The notes beneath the pieces are model-generated. The model was not told where the DNA came from. It saw only the letters and a program-made list of their open reading frames with translations, and ran no database searches. A DNA stretch of 64,000 bases from Mayamaea pseudoterrestris (taxonomy: Eukaryota > Bacillariophyta > Bacillariophyceae > Sellaphorales > Sellaphoraceae), in the NCBI GenBank assembly GCA_027923505.1, contig BROI01000009.1, positions 868,001-932,000 of the forward strand. Reading direction: 5' to 3'. Shown here in pieces: positions 10,361 through 20,732 of this stretch (position 1 is its first letter; each line of letters begins with the position of its first letter). A program made the translations under genes and the position numbers.

Positions 10361-11044
10361 ATGCATGCCATAATCCTTATAAAAGTACTCCTGCTGACTC
10401 TGGTGGCCAGATTGTCCAAAGGCTTTACAATAGCTTCGAATCAACGAGCATCTACGCAGCGCATTCCTTCATCTCGACGTCTCGCTCCTTCCTCATCAGA
10501 GGCCTCGTCGACTTCGACAACAAACACTGCAGTTCCCGTAGATACCAAGAAGGAAGCTGTAAAAATATTTGGTCGCTTGGCAGAGAAGTATATCATGTTG
10601 GATGCATTGGCGGGACAGTGTTGTTACAGTGGCTGCAGCGACTGCGAATTCAGACTGCCCGGCGGCGGCTATCGAATGGCTGATCAGTCGTCGGCGCGAC
10701 CGAAGTGGATTCCCAACTACAGTATGCGCGAGGCGAACGGTAAGAAACACGAAACAAAGTGGGCTATAGGTCTCTTCCCTCATGGTGACGAAAAGTTGAA
10801 CATGGGCCAGTTCGTCCAACGGATACGCGGCATTGCCTATGCACCGCCTTTGGGTGGCCCTTCCGTGAGTGCATCGGATGCGACAATTGAAAACAATGAC
10901 ACAGCCGAAGCTTTCTTTGTGCTTCTTGTTGGGGGTGAGGAAAAACTGCTGTCAAAGAAGAAATTTAGCAAGCGTTTAAAGCAACTCGCAAATGGCGAGG
11001 AAGGGTTGACGTATGCTGCTTTCCAAATTGCACTTGGACTCTGA
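10361..11044 (+). CDS. Probable plastid-targeted protein with CC-x3-C-x2-C motif, unknown function
   Basis: An intronless 227-aa protein. Residues 1-21 are a hydrophobic signal peptide followed by Gly-Phe-Thr, compatible with diatom plastid pre-sequences; residues ~24-65 are Ser/Arg-rich and Glu-poor, like a transit region. The mature part has C87-C88-x3-C92-x2-C95 within C-C-Y-S-G-C-S-D-C, then a Gly/Pro-rich segment. The C-C-x-S-G-C-x-x-C spacing recalls the oxidoreductase-like domain (OXLD1 type), a possible metal or redox site. The remaining ~120 residues match nothing I recognise. It is convergent with the zinc-ribbon gene, stops 64 bp apart. Confidence 0.7.
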   Translation: MHAIILIKVLLLTLVARLSKGFTIASNQRASTQRIPSSRRLAPSSSEASSTSTTNTAVPVDTKKEAVKIFGRLAEKYIMLDALAGQCCYSGCSDCEFRLPGGGYRMADQSSARPKWIPNYSMREANGKKHETKWAIGLFPHGDEKLNMGQFVQRIRGIAYAPPLGGPSVSASDATIENNDTAEAFFVLLVGGEEKLLSKKKFSKRLKQLANGEEGLTYAAFQIALGL

Positions 11045-11108
11045 ATAATCACCTGCCATATTAAAACAGTTTGTATAACTATATAATGTAGATAAAATTC
11101 CTTAATCA

Positions 11109-12008
11109 CTATTCCTCTTCGTTCCATGTCTTGCCGCATTTTTGACACTGATATCGCATGACCACTTCGTCTCGACTTCCAGATCCCCATATTTCGCCCT
11201 TTCTCGACTCCTCATTGCGCGCCGTTCCGCTCGAGAGACAAACAACATCATTGCTTCCGCAACTGCCACAAACAACATTCACAGTAGTCTCTAAGAAGGA
11301 CAATGTCTCTCCGTCGCCGTCTGCTTCGTCACGTGTGATGGCAGATGTCGGTTTGTGTGCAGCGTCTTCCATGACATTCCATATGGACTTGCGGGTTGGT
11401 TTTCGTCGCTGCGTGTGACTCGTCGAACTCATCATCTTACGTGTATCATTCTTCGCAGCATGTTCCATGCGACGCTGGAGCGCTGCTTGCTTTTGTTGCT
11501 GAAGATGTTGGGTTCGAAGCAACCGCTCGGGGAGAGGAATACTTTCGATGAAACCACCGCCTTTTGTGCCTGCGTCGCTCGCATGCACTGAGGGAGGTCT
11601 TTGAAGCCTCTTCGTGGAAGTTGAAGGCGCCTTGTGCAACTTGCCTATGATTGCAAGTGGATCATGTGCCGTGGCTTGAAATGATCGTGCAGCTTCCTCA
11701 GAAAGCTCTTGTTTAACTTCGACAAAGACGTCGGCAAAAAGAGACTGCATAGTAGGAAGTTGTTTTTCTAATTCCGAATCGTTCATAATTGTTACATCTT
11801 CAGGTTTGGAATGCACCGCACTGGTCGTATAGTAGTGAAGTAAGCAGAGTCGTTGCTGCCGAGACGGCTTGTTTCTATCGCTGGGAATGCTCACCAAAAT
11901 GGCTGCCTTTTCTTTTTCGCAGTATGAGCAGCTCTTTCCTGAATCAGCTGTTTGTTCCTGCCATGGAGATGGTCGCTTTCGGTTGCGTCCTCTCGTTGCA
12001 GCTTCCAT
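11109..12008 (-). CDS. TFIIS-type zinc-ribbon protein
   Basis: An intronless 299-aa protein. The C-terminus holds C247-x2-C250 ... C288-x2-C291 followed by G-K-T-W-N-E, the layout of a TFIIS/Rpb9-type zinc ribbon (two Cys knuckles about 37 residues apart, aromatic after the second). A second putative zinc site near the N-terminus is C27-x2-C30 ... C55-x2-H58. The middle is Gln/Arg/Ser-rich and probably disordered. Proteins with this C-terminal ribbon act in transcription elongation or RNA-polymerase cleavage, but the Asp-Glu dipeptide that makes TFIIS a cleavage factor is not placed canonically here (D-E occurs in R-D-E-V-V), so its activity is open. Its start codon faces satellite array A. 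Confidence 0.75.
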   Translation of the reverse strand: MEAATRGRNRKRPSPWQEQTADSGKSCSYCEKEKAAILVSIPSDRNKPSRQQRLCLLHYYTTSAVHSKPEDVTIMNDSELEKQLPTMQSLFADVFVEVKQELSEEAARSFQATAHDPLAIIGKLHKAPSTSTKRLQRPPSVHASDAGTKGGGFIESIPLPERLLRTQHLQQQKQAALQRRMEHAAKNDTRKMMSSTSHTQRRKPTRKSIWNVMEDAAHKPTSAITRDEADGDGETLSFLETTVNVVCGSCGSNDVVCLSSGTARNEESRKGEIWGSGSRDEVVMRYQCQKCGKTWNEEE

Positions 12009-12186
12009 GGTTCAAATAATGGTTCGTGCAGGAAAAGACGAAATGCACGATAGAAATTCTGTGGCGAAAGTGGATGTCGCATTGACTCGTGTTACCGGTA
12101 GGACATAGCGTTCCAGGCGGCGCGGGTTTAGCTTTTCGCTCGTACCGATACCTGTCCCAGTAGTAGCAACATATGTATGATGCAGC

Positions 12187-15100
12187 ATGTGTCCACTAAA
12201 ACACCCGCCAAGCAATATAATACCACATTGTAGCGCATTCAAATTAATGATATTGGCACCGTTCTTGTGTGTTTTGGGTGTATACATGGCATAATATTTG
12301 GGCAATTGAATGTCAGGACATCTGCAGGCTGAGACTGGTGAGAAGTTTGCAGTCTACTGAGACTCCAGCCAGGCATACAATCTTGTAGTGCAGCCTGAAT
12401 AATGACGTTGGCATCATTCTGGTGTAATTTGGGTGAATACATGACTTGCTGTATGGGCATCTCAGTGTCAAGGCATCTTCACTGGATTGGTGACATGCTA
12501 TCACCAATCACATTGCCGTCCCCTGATAACCAGCCAAGCTTACCATCTTGTAGCACAGCCTAAAAAATGATGTTGGCACCATTCTGGTGTAATTTGGGTG
12601 CAGACATGGCTTGCTGTAGGGGCATTTGATGTCAAGGAATCTGCGGGCTGAGACTGGTGACAAGTTGTCACCAATCACATTGCCGTCCCCTGAGACACCA
12701 GCCAAGCATGCCATCTTGTATCGCAGTCTTATTAATGAGGTTGGCGCCATTCTGTTGTAATTTGGGTGCAGACATGGCCTGCTGTTGGGGCGTCTGACGT
12801 CAAGGCATCTGTGGGCTGAGACTGGTGACAAGTTTTCACCAATCACATTGCCATCCCCTGAGACACCACCCAAGCATGCCATCTTGTAGAGGAGCCTAAT
12901 TAATGAGGTTGGCACCATTCTGGTGTAAATTGGGCACCTACTGGGCTTGCTGTAGGGGCATTTGAATGTCACGGCCTCTGCGGGCTCAGACTGGCACCAT
13001 TCTGGTGTATTGTAGGGGCATTTGAATGTCACAGCATCTGCGGGCTGGAACTGGTTAAAAGTTGTCACCAAATACATTGCCATCCCTTGAGACACCCCCT
13101 AAGCTTACCATCTTGTAGCGCAGCCTATATAATGATGTTGCACCAATCTGGTGTGATTTGGCCACCTACCAGGCTTGCTGTAGGTGTGTCTGAATGTCAT
13201 GGCATCTGCGGGCTGAGACTGGTGACAAGTTGTCACCAAATACGTTGCCATCCCCTGAGACACCAGCCAAGCTTACCATCTTGTAGCGCAGCCTACATAA
13301 TGATGTTGGCACATTTCTGGTGTGATTTGGGCACCTACCGGGCTTGCTGTAGGTGTGTCTGAATGTCATGGCATCTGCAGGCAGAGACTGGTGACAAGTT
13401 GTCACAAATCACATTGCCATCCCCTCAGACACCAGCCAAGCCTACCATCTTATAGCGCAGCCTGAATAATGATGTTAGCACCGTTCTGGTGTAATTTGGG
13501 TGCAGACATGGCCTGCTGTTGGGGCGTCTGATGTCAAGGCATCTGTGGGCTGAGACTGGTGACAAGTTTTCACCAATCACGTTGCCATCCCCTGAGACAC
13601 CAGCCAAGCATGCCATCTTGTAGAGGAGCCTAATTAATGAGGTTGGCACCATTCTGGTGTAACTTGGGCACCTACTGGGCTTGCTGTAGGGGCATGTGAA
13701 TGTCACGGCATCTGTGGGCTGAGACTGGTGACAAGTTGTCACCAAATACATTGCCATCCCCTGAGACACCAGCCAAGCTTACCATCCTGTAGCTCAGCCT
13801 AAACAATGATGTTGGCACCTTTCTGGTGTGATTTGGGCACCTACCGGGCTTGCTGCAGGTGTGTCTGAATGTCATGGCATCTGCAGGCAAAGACTGGTGA
13901 CAAGTTGTCACCAAATACATTGCCATCCCCTGAGACACCAGCCGGGCCTACCATCTTATAGCGCATCCCATTTAATGATGTTGGCACCTTTCTGGTGTAA
14001 TTTGGGCACCTACCAGGCTTGCTGTAGGTGTGTCTGAATATCATGGCATCTGCAGGCTGAGACTGGTGACAAGTTGTCACCAAATACATTGCCATCCCCT
14101 GAGACACCAGCCAAGCCTACCATCTTGTAGCGCAGCCTACATAATGATGTTGGCACCAATCTGGTGTGATTTGGGCACCTACCGGGCTTGCTGTATGGGT
14201 GTTTGATTGTCACAACATCTGCGGGCTGAGACTGGTGACAAGTTGCCACCAAATACATTGCCATCCCCTGAGACACCAGCCAAGCTTACCATCTTGTCGC
14301 AGCCTAAACAATGATGTTGGCACCATTCTGGAGTAATTTGGGGACCTACAGGGCCTGCTGTAGGTGTGTCTTAATGTCATGGCATCTGCAGGCAGAGACT
14401 GGTGACAAGTTGTCACCAAATGCATTGCCATCCCCTGAGACACCATCCAAGCCTACTATCTTGTTGCGCAGCCTGAATATAGATGTTGGCACCAATCTTT
14501 TGTGATTTGGGCACCTACCGGGCCTGCTGCAGGTGTGTCTGAATGTCATGGCAACTGCGGGCTGAGACTGGTGTCAAGTTGTCACCAAATACATTGCCAT
14601 CCCCTGAGACACCATCCAAGCCTACCATCTTGTAGCGCAGCCTGAATAATGATGTTGGCACCATTCTGGAGTAATTTGGGCACCTACCAGGCTTGCTGTA
14701 GGTGTGTCTGAATGTCATGGCATCTGCGGGCTGAGACTGGTGACAAGTTGTCACCAAATAATTTGCCATCACCTGAGACACCAGCCAAGCCTACCATCTT
14801 GTAGCGCAGCCTGAATAATGATAATGGCACCATTCTGGTGTGATTTTGGGCACCTACAAGGCTTGCTGTAGGGGCGTCTGAATGTCATGGCATCTGCGGG
14901 CTGAGACTGGTGACAAGTTGTCACCAAATACATTGCCATCCCCTGAGACACCAGCCAAGCCTACCATCTTGTAGCGCAGCCTAAACAATGATGTTGGCAC
15001 CATTCTGGAGTAATTTGGGGACCTACAGGGCCTGCTGTAGGTGTGTCTGAATGTCATAGGATCTGCAGGCAGAGACTGGTGACAAGTTGTCACCAAATAC

Positions 15101-16234
15101 ATTGCCATCCCCTGAGACACCAGCCAAGCCTACCATCTTGTAGCGCAGCCTGAATAATGATGATGGCACCAATCTGGTGTGATTTTGGGCACCTACAGGG
15201 CTTGCTGTAGGGGCGTCTGAATGTCATGGCATCTGCGGGCTGAGACTGGTGACAAGTTGTCACCAAATACATTGCCATCCCCTGAGACACCAGCCAAGCC
15301 TACCATCTTGTAGCGCAGCCTGAATAATGATGTTGGTACCATTCTGAAGTAATTTGGGCACCTACCGGGCCTGCTGTATGTGTGTCTGAATGTCATAGGA
15401 TCTGCAGGCTGAGACTGGTGACAAGTTGTCACCAAATACATTGCCATCCCCTGAGACACCAGCCAAGCTTACTATCTTGTAGCGCAGCCTATATAATGAT
15501 GTTGGCACCAATCTGGTGTGATTTGGGTGTATACATGGCCTGCTGCAGGGGCGTTTGAATGTCATGGCATCTGCAGGCAGAGACTGGTGACAAGTTGTCA
15601 CCAAATACATTGCTATCCCTTGAGACACCAGCCAAGCTTACCATCTTGTAGCGCAGCCTAAATAATGATGTTGGCACCAATCTGGTGTAATTTGGTGACC
15701 TACAGGCCTGCTGTAGGTGTGTCTGAATGTCATGGCATCTGCAGGCAGAGACTGGTGACAAGTTGTCACCAAATACATTGCCATCCCCTGAGACACCATC
15801 CAAGCCTACCATCTTGTTGCGCAGCCTGAATATAGTTGTTGGCACCAATCTCGTGTGATGTGGGCACCTATCGGGCTTGCTGCAGGTGTGTCTGAATGTC
15901 ATGGCATCTGTGGGCTGAGACTGGTGAGAACTTCTTACCAAACACATTGCCAACCCCTGAGACACCAGCCAGGCATACTATCTTGTAGCGCAGCCTGAAT
16001 AAGGATGTTGACACTATTCTGGTGTAATTTGGGCACCTATCGGGCCTGCTGTAGGTGTGTCTGAATGTAATGGCATCTGTGGGCTGAGACTGGTGACACG
16101 TTGTCACCAAATCATTGCCATCCCCTGAGACACCAGCCAAGCCTACCATCTTGTTGCGCAGCCTGAATAATGATGTTGGCACCATTCGGGTGTATTTTGG
16201 GCACCTATAGGGCTTGCTGTAGGGGCGTTTGAAT
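12187..16234. repeat. Satellite array A, 169-bp tandem unit, about 24 copies
   Basis: Head-to-tail units with period 169 bp. Consensus landmarks in order: CCATCTTGTAGCGCAGCC, GATGTTGGCACCATTCTGG, a GGGCACCTACCGGGCTTGC box, GAATGTCATGGCATCTGC, and the palindrome TGGTGACAAGTTGTCACCA. The left edge (12187-12500) is degenerate; the right edge stops within a unit at about 16234. Units differ from array B mainly in the GGGCACCTACC box (array B has GGGTGTATACATGG), so A and B are subfamilies of one satellite in the same orientation. No gene was found inside; open frames there are by-products of the repeat. Confidence 0.95.
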
Positions 16235-16312
16235 ACCAGGGAGATAATAACGCTGCGACACTCGTCTCCGTAAACTTCTGACGCTGCAGCCACCGCACAA
16301 ACACAATCGACC

Positions 16313-17661
16313 ATGAGGATTTTGCTTACGCTTCTGCCGGCGACCGCTTTGGCGTTTAGTCTTGCACCGTCAACGACTAGGACCATAAGTAGTTGTACTA
16401 GACTCAATGTTATCACGTCAAAGTGGACCATGATGCCAGAAGGAGATCCGGAACCAGAGGTAAAGTTGTGATGGATGTGCAGTGACCGATTTACCATTTG
16501 CCATTAACTTGTCAATGGACGTTTTTAAAGAAGCTTTGAAAATGTCTTCTCGCGAAGTGGAGGAGCTTGCATGATTAATTGTTTGTAGAGATTGCTTGCT
16601 TCTCGAACGCCTCCGTCTAAGGCATATCATTCTCTCGCACATTCGTTGCTCACCTCTCACCTCCTGCTTTATACTTTATATTTATTCATTCATTCATTCA
16701 TTCATTTATATCCAGATTGACCCCCGCCGCAAGAACCCCGACGAGCAGTCTCCCAAGAATCCCGTTCGCATGCCAGTCATTGACACGGACAATGGTCAAA
16801 TGGATGTCATTAGTCGATTGCTTAAGGATCGCATCCTCTTGTTGGGGCAGGGCGTGGATGATGAAGTGGCCAATGTACTTGTGGCGCAGCTGCTATACTT
16901 GGCGAACAAGGATCCCACCAAGGATATTACACTATACATTAACTCTCCCGGAGGCTCTGTCAGTGCAGGCATGGCCATTTATGATACTATGCAGGTACGT
17001 ATGATTATGAATACTAAACGAGACGAGTGTTTGTGCGTGCGCTGACTCTCTCGTCTCCATTATGTGTCACTCAATTTCTTCATTCACTTACTTGCAGTAT
17101 GTTCCCTGCGACGTGTCGACAGTTTGCTTTGGCATGGCGGCATCCATGGGAGCCTTTTTGCTGGGGGCAGGAGCTCCAGGCAAGCGACGCAGCCTTCCGT
17201 CGGCGAGAATTATGATTCATCAGGTACGAGCGAACGAAATTGGGCCATGGGGAATGTTACACTGCTGCTTGGTCGGCTAATTATGTATCTAATACGTGCT
17301 TCACTCGCTCCCTTTGTTCAGCCACTGTCAGTCTCACTTGCTTGCTTGGCTATGCATCTGAGGTTGCTTGTATTAATGTCTCACTCCACCATCTTGTCTC
17401 ATTTTTTCAATTACACGCAGAGGCGGAGCGCAAGGACAAGCGGCTGACATTGAAATTCAAGCCAAAGAAATTCTATACATTCGTGAGGTACTCAACACGT
17501 ACATTGCCGACTACACGGGCCAATCCAAGGACAAGGTGGAAAGTGACTGTGATCGCGACTTTTTCATGACTCCCGAGGAAGCGGTCGACTATGGTATCAT
17601 TGACGAAGTGATCAAGACCAAGACGAGCCACATTGCCAAGCCAGCCATGCCAATCTTGTAA
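16313..17661 (+). CDS. clpP: Plastid-targeted ClpP protease subunit with a 5-nt microexon (5 exons)
   Basis: Exons 16313-16459, 16716-16994, 17098-17223, 17322-17326 and 17421-17661; 265 aa. Exon 1 encodes a signal peptide ending A-L-A followed by F-S-L-A-P, a textbook diatom plastid pre-sequence. The rest is a complete serine-type ClpP: catalytic Ser158 in A-A-S-M-G, His183 in I-M-I-H-Q and Asp232 in C-D-R-D-F-F, plus the S-P-G-G-S-V substrate loop. Joining exon 3 straight to the last exon gives a stop after 8 codons; inserting the 5 nt CCACT between proper AG and GT sites restores the universal H-Q-P-L-G-G-A-Q-G-Q-A. ClpP is the proteolytic barrel of the Clp protease; here it should act in the plastid stroma with a ClpC-type partner. 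The ATG lies 79 bp after satellite array A. Confidence 0.92.
16460..16715 (+). other. ClpP intron 1
   Basis: 256 nt, GTAAAG...TCCAG, phase 0; the longest intron in the window. It ends in a CATT tetranucleotide run that may serve as a pyrimidine-rich tract. Confidence 0.8.
16684..16707. repeat. (ATTC)n microsatellite in ClpP intron 1
   Basis: About six copies of a 4-bp unit immediately upstream of the exon 2 acceptor. Confidence 0.9.
17322..17326 (+). other. 5-nt microexon of ClpP
   Basis: The pentanucleotide CCACT is preceded by TTTGTTCAG and followed by GTCAGT. It supplies codon CCA (Pro) and the first two bases of a Leu codon completed by the next exon. The flanking introns are 98 and 94 nt, in line with other introns here; without the microexon the gap would be one 197-nt intron and the frame would break. 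Confidence 0.85.
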
Positions 17662-18032
17662 AAGTGTCGAGTGTGTGTTCGTAGTGAGTGAAACGTAGCA
17701 TGGCGTCGCGAAGTCTTTGATGTTTCAAGATTGCTCGTGCTTTTCAGTTGGTACTTGAAGGGATAATAGAGGATACGTTAAGCAAATTAGCTACTAGTGC
17801 GGTGTATCTATGCTTGCTATTGTCGTTGCAATGTAGAGTGGCAAGCTCCGTGACGCGTTGATCTGTTAATAACCGGTACGACGTACGATTGTCATTATAA
17901 CCGGTACGACGCATACAACATGAGCGTGCAACCACCATCATCACAACGAACCAATGCAAGCACCAATCGGCTTTGCTGCACGACCAAGAGATTGTTCAAA
18001 AAGACGCTTATAGTCGTTCAGAAGCTGTGAAT
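17662..18032. promoter_or_regulatory. Intergenic region with duplicated TAACCGGTACGACG motif
   Basis: 371 bp between ClpP and the double-DUF6824 gene. The 14-bp word TAACCGGTACGACG occurs twice, at 17870-17883 and 17898-17911, exactly 28 bp apart and about 120-160 bp before the next ATG. The reverse complement GTCGTACCGGT recurs at 42425-42435 in another promoter region. It is probably a regulatory element; the binding factor is unknown. Confidence 0.45.
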
Positions 18033-20453
18033 ATGGAAGCAAGTGAAGAAGCCACAACTGGTGATGCAGCAGCAGATGCAGCAAGCAGAACAACTGCTGC
18101 AACGGCGCATGCTTCAGCCGACGGCACGACGCAGCCATCAAATTGCGTCCGACTGTCACGCAACGACGTCATTCTCGGTCGAGGCCGCTTCGCCTCGGAG
18201 CATGACGGCAATATTCACTACCGGAGTCTGGTAGAGAGTCGTTTGAGTGACTATTTGCAGGCGCGTCGTGGAGATGGAAACAGCGTGCGACGCTTGGCCA
18301 TGCAAGTGGTGCAAGCCAGTGGAGCAAGGTTTCTGCGGCAGCAGCCAATGAACGAAACAGCAACGGCAAGCGCGAGTAGCAAATGGAAGCAGGTAAATGC
18401 ACAAGTTGCCATTGTCAAGACTATGCAGCTGTTTCGAGACTTGACAAAGCAAAAGAAGCCGAAGGGAATTGCTACCATTCTGAAACGTCGCACGAAGCGG
18501 AAGCGACGACCTTCTCGCGACGATGACTGGAGCTCGGAGGAGGAAGACGAGTGGGATGAAGAAGCTTGGGACGATGAGGAGGAGGAAGACTATGAAGGCG
18601 AGTCGGAGCTTGACGACGAAGAGTGCGAGACTAAAAGTTGCGTGGACGATAGTGCAATGGAAGAGCACGAGGAGGAGAATAGCGTGCAGCGGCGCGAGAA
18701 TGACCAGCACGGTTCACAATCAGAGTCACTGAATGAGTTGATGATGGCCGACTCAACTCGCGACCAAGCTTTGCAACAGCCATCTCCAACGCTCCACGAG
18801 ACAGGGGATCACTCCTGGCCGGAACCTCCTGCCAACTCGTTGACGCGAAAAACTATTATTCCATCGCCACTTCTTGCGAGTAAGCGAAATGCGTCTGAAC
18901 CATCTCACTTGTTCCTAGGAACGTCAACGGAAAAGGCGATTGACGTTGATGCAGAGACAAGTGATGCAAGCGGAAATGACCATGTTGAACAAAGCAATCA
19001 ACGACGTGTGATTGATGCCAGTCACACCGACGCAGCATCTGGTATTTCCGTCATTCGCATCACGCCCCAAGACGTCCTCATGGAACAAGGAGGCCATACA
19101 ATGGCTCATCCAGGTATTGTCCAGTACCGCGAATTGGTAAAACGTCGAATGCATGAAATGGTACGTGCGCCTCGCTTGGGTCAAGGTCAAACAGTGATTG
19201 CTAGAGAGATTGTTGAGGCAGTCAAACGCAAGGGTGGAAGGTTTATCCGGAGAATTTGCCCGTCTAGTGACACCGAGCCGTTGAACGTGGTTTGGGAAGT
19301 CGTCGAAGACGATAACATAATTAAGATGATTCTCCATTTCATTCGCGACTTTTGCAAGGACGAACACAAGAATGATGCTGGCGCCACGGGCGAGCGCCGT
19401 GGGCAGGGTTCTAAACGTGAAAACAATACTTTATTGGAACAGCGGACGACGGCTGGCGGGGCTTACAATGACTTGTCGGCAAGGCAGAATCAGTCTCATG
19501 CTTGGCAACAAGCGCCGTTGCAAAAGCGAAATGCTGAGTCCAACGGAGGCGATTGGATCAGTACCCAAACCTTGCACACCGGCGCTCCAATGCCCGTTCA
19601 GTTGACAATGCCCACGCAGCCGCGGCAAGCGCCTGTGATTCAAAAACAAAAGTTCATGCTAGCAGTGTCTCATGTCGAAATTGATGTGCTTCGAGGAATT
19701 GGATTGTGCGGCTTGCCCGTTTGGTGTCAAGGGCGAGTCCAGGAGGCGTTTCTGTCGGCTAACGACTTGAAGGCCAGAGGCAATACTGCGATTCCGCGAT
19801 TCAATTGGCAAGCACTGTCTATTGCCTGCAAGAATAATCGAGGATTGGCAAAACCGGATGAGAAGCATTTGGTGGGAAGCAACTATCCACGATCGTTTGC
19901 CATTCGAACGATTGGACTGCTGGAAAAAGCAGTGAAGGTTGCTTACCGCATTGACACCGTCCCAAGCCTTCCGCCCATTGTGTCTTGGTTTTGCGCCGAG
20001 CTTGTTCGTTGGGCAGCTGCTCTTCACATTTCGGATGACTTGCGGAAACTCAGACCATTCGCCTACAGCGCCGAAGACTTGACTCCCGTGCCAGGTGCCG
20101 ACTTGGATGATCGGACCACCCTAGTCAAGAGCTTAAATCCAGCCACTTGCCGAGCATTCATTGTCATGGCTGCCAACCTTTCGCGTCTCCGCTGCATTTG
20201 GGAACGCTTCAATTTGGCCAAATTGGTTTCCAGTGTAAACATTGCTTGGTTGACGCGTGAACGTCCAAACGAACTGACAGACTGCTCATTGGATGCCATT
20301 GTTGCAGCGGACGTTGACTTGCTGCATCAATTTCTGCAGGCTGGGTATGTAGGAGTGCTAAAAGGGTCGGCAGTTCCCGAGCACTTGAAGGTAGCCTCAC
20401 AGGCTCGGTTCGAGTGGTTGGTCGAACAACTCCATCTGATAGTGGGTGAGTGA
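18033..20453 (+). CDS. Double DUF6824-domain protein with acidic linker and unknown C-terminal domain
   Basis: An intronless 806-aa protein. Residues ~33-135 match the diatom-expanded DUF6824 domain (D-V-I-L-G-R-G-R-F-A ... H-x-G-N-I-x-Y-R, then a W-K-Q-V segment). A very acidic region follows (~155-215) and then a Ser/Gln-rich linker. Residues ~325-440 hold a second, more diverged copy (D-V-L-M-E-Q-G-G-H, H-P-G-I-V-Q-Y-R, V-W-E-V-V). Residues ~545-806 are a helical, Trp/Leu/Arg-containing domain I cannot place. DUF6824 proteins are abundant in diatoms and often regarded as putative DNA-binding regulators; their function is not established. ATG 18033 is the first in-frame Met upstream of the domain; the upstream ATG at 17921 lies in a frame that soon stops. 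Confidence 0.8.
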   Translation: MEASEEATTGDAAADAASRTTAATAHASADGTTQPSNCVRLSRNDVILGRGRFASEHDGNIHYRSLVESRLSDYLQARRGDGNSVRRLAMQVVQASGARFLRQQPMNETATASASSKWKQVNAQVAIVKTMQLFRDLTKQKKPKGIATILKRRTKRKRRPSRDDDWSSEEEDEWDEEAWDDEEEEDYEGESELDDEECETKSCVDDSAMEEHEEENSVQRRENDQHGSQSESLNELMMADSTRDQALQQPSPTLHETGDHSWPEPPANSLTRKTIIPSPLLASKRNASEPSHLFLGTSTEKAIDVDAETSDASGNDHVEQSNQRRVIDASHTDAASGISVIRITPQDVLMEQGGHTMAHPGIVQYRELVKRRMHEMVRAPRLGQGQTVIAREIVEAVKRKGGRFIRRICPSSDTEPLNVVWEVVEDDNIIKMILHFIRDFCKDEHKNDAGATGERRGQGSKRENNTLLEQRTTAGGAYNDLSARQNQSHAWQQAPLQKRNAESNGGDWISTQTLHTGAPMPVQLTMPTQPRQAPVIQKQKFMLAVSHVEIDVLRGIGLCGLPVWCQGRVQEAFLSANDLKARGNTAIPRFNWQALSIACKNNRGLAKPDEKHLVGSNYPRSFAIRTIGLLEKAVKVAYRIDTVPSLPPIVSWFCAELVRWAAALHISDDLRKLRPFAYSAEDLTPVPGADLDDRTTLVKSLNPATCRAFIVMAANLSRLRCIWERFNLAKLVSSVNIAWLTRERPNELTDCSLDAIVAADVDLLHQFLQAGYVGVLKGSAVPEHLKVASQARFEWLVEQLHLIVGE

Positions 20454-20732
20454 GGAATAGCAAGTGAGTTGACTCTGTTACTCGACTTGTTCAATTGTGT
20501 CGATATTTCTTTTGAGCTACTGGAAGTGCTTCTGCATGATACTACCACCCGGATTGAAACGATTGAAATAGCCGTTAAACTACTGGAAAAAGTCTAGTTT
20601 TCACCATTTTTAAAAATTCGTTAGCGTGCACGCGCGCATCGGCGTCGACAAGGAGCATCGGCTTTTTGCCGACCATTCGACAAACCGATCAACTCTCTTG
20701 CGCTTTTCGAAAATCAAATTCCTGTAGTCAAT
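20454..20732. other. Intergenic region
   Basis: 279 bp of 3' flank and promoter. A GC-rich stretch lies at 20620-20660. No gene was recognised. Confidence 0.35.

Noticed and set aside
12187-16234. Tandem repeats considered as a CRISPR array
   Set aside because: The whole 169-bp unit repeats without unique spacers, no cas genes are near, and the window is eukaryotic.
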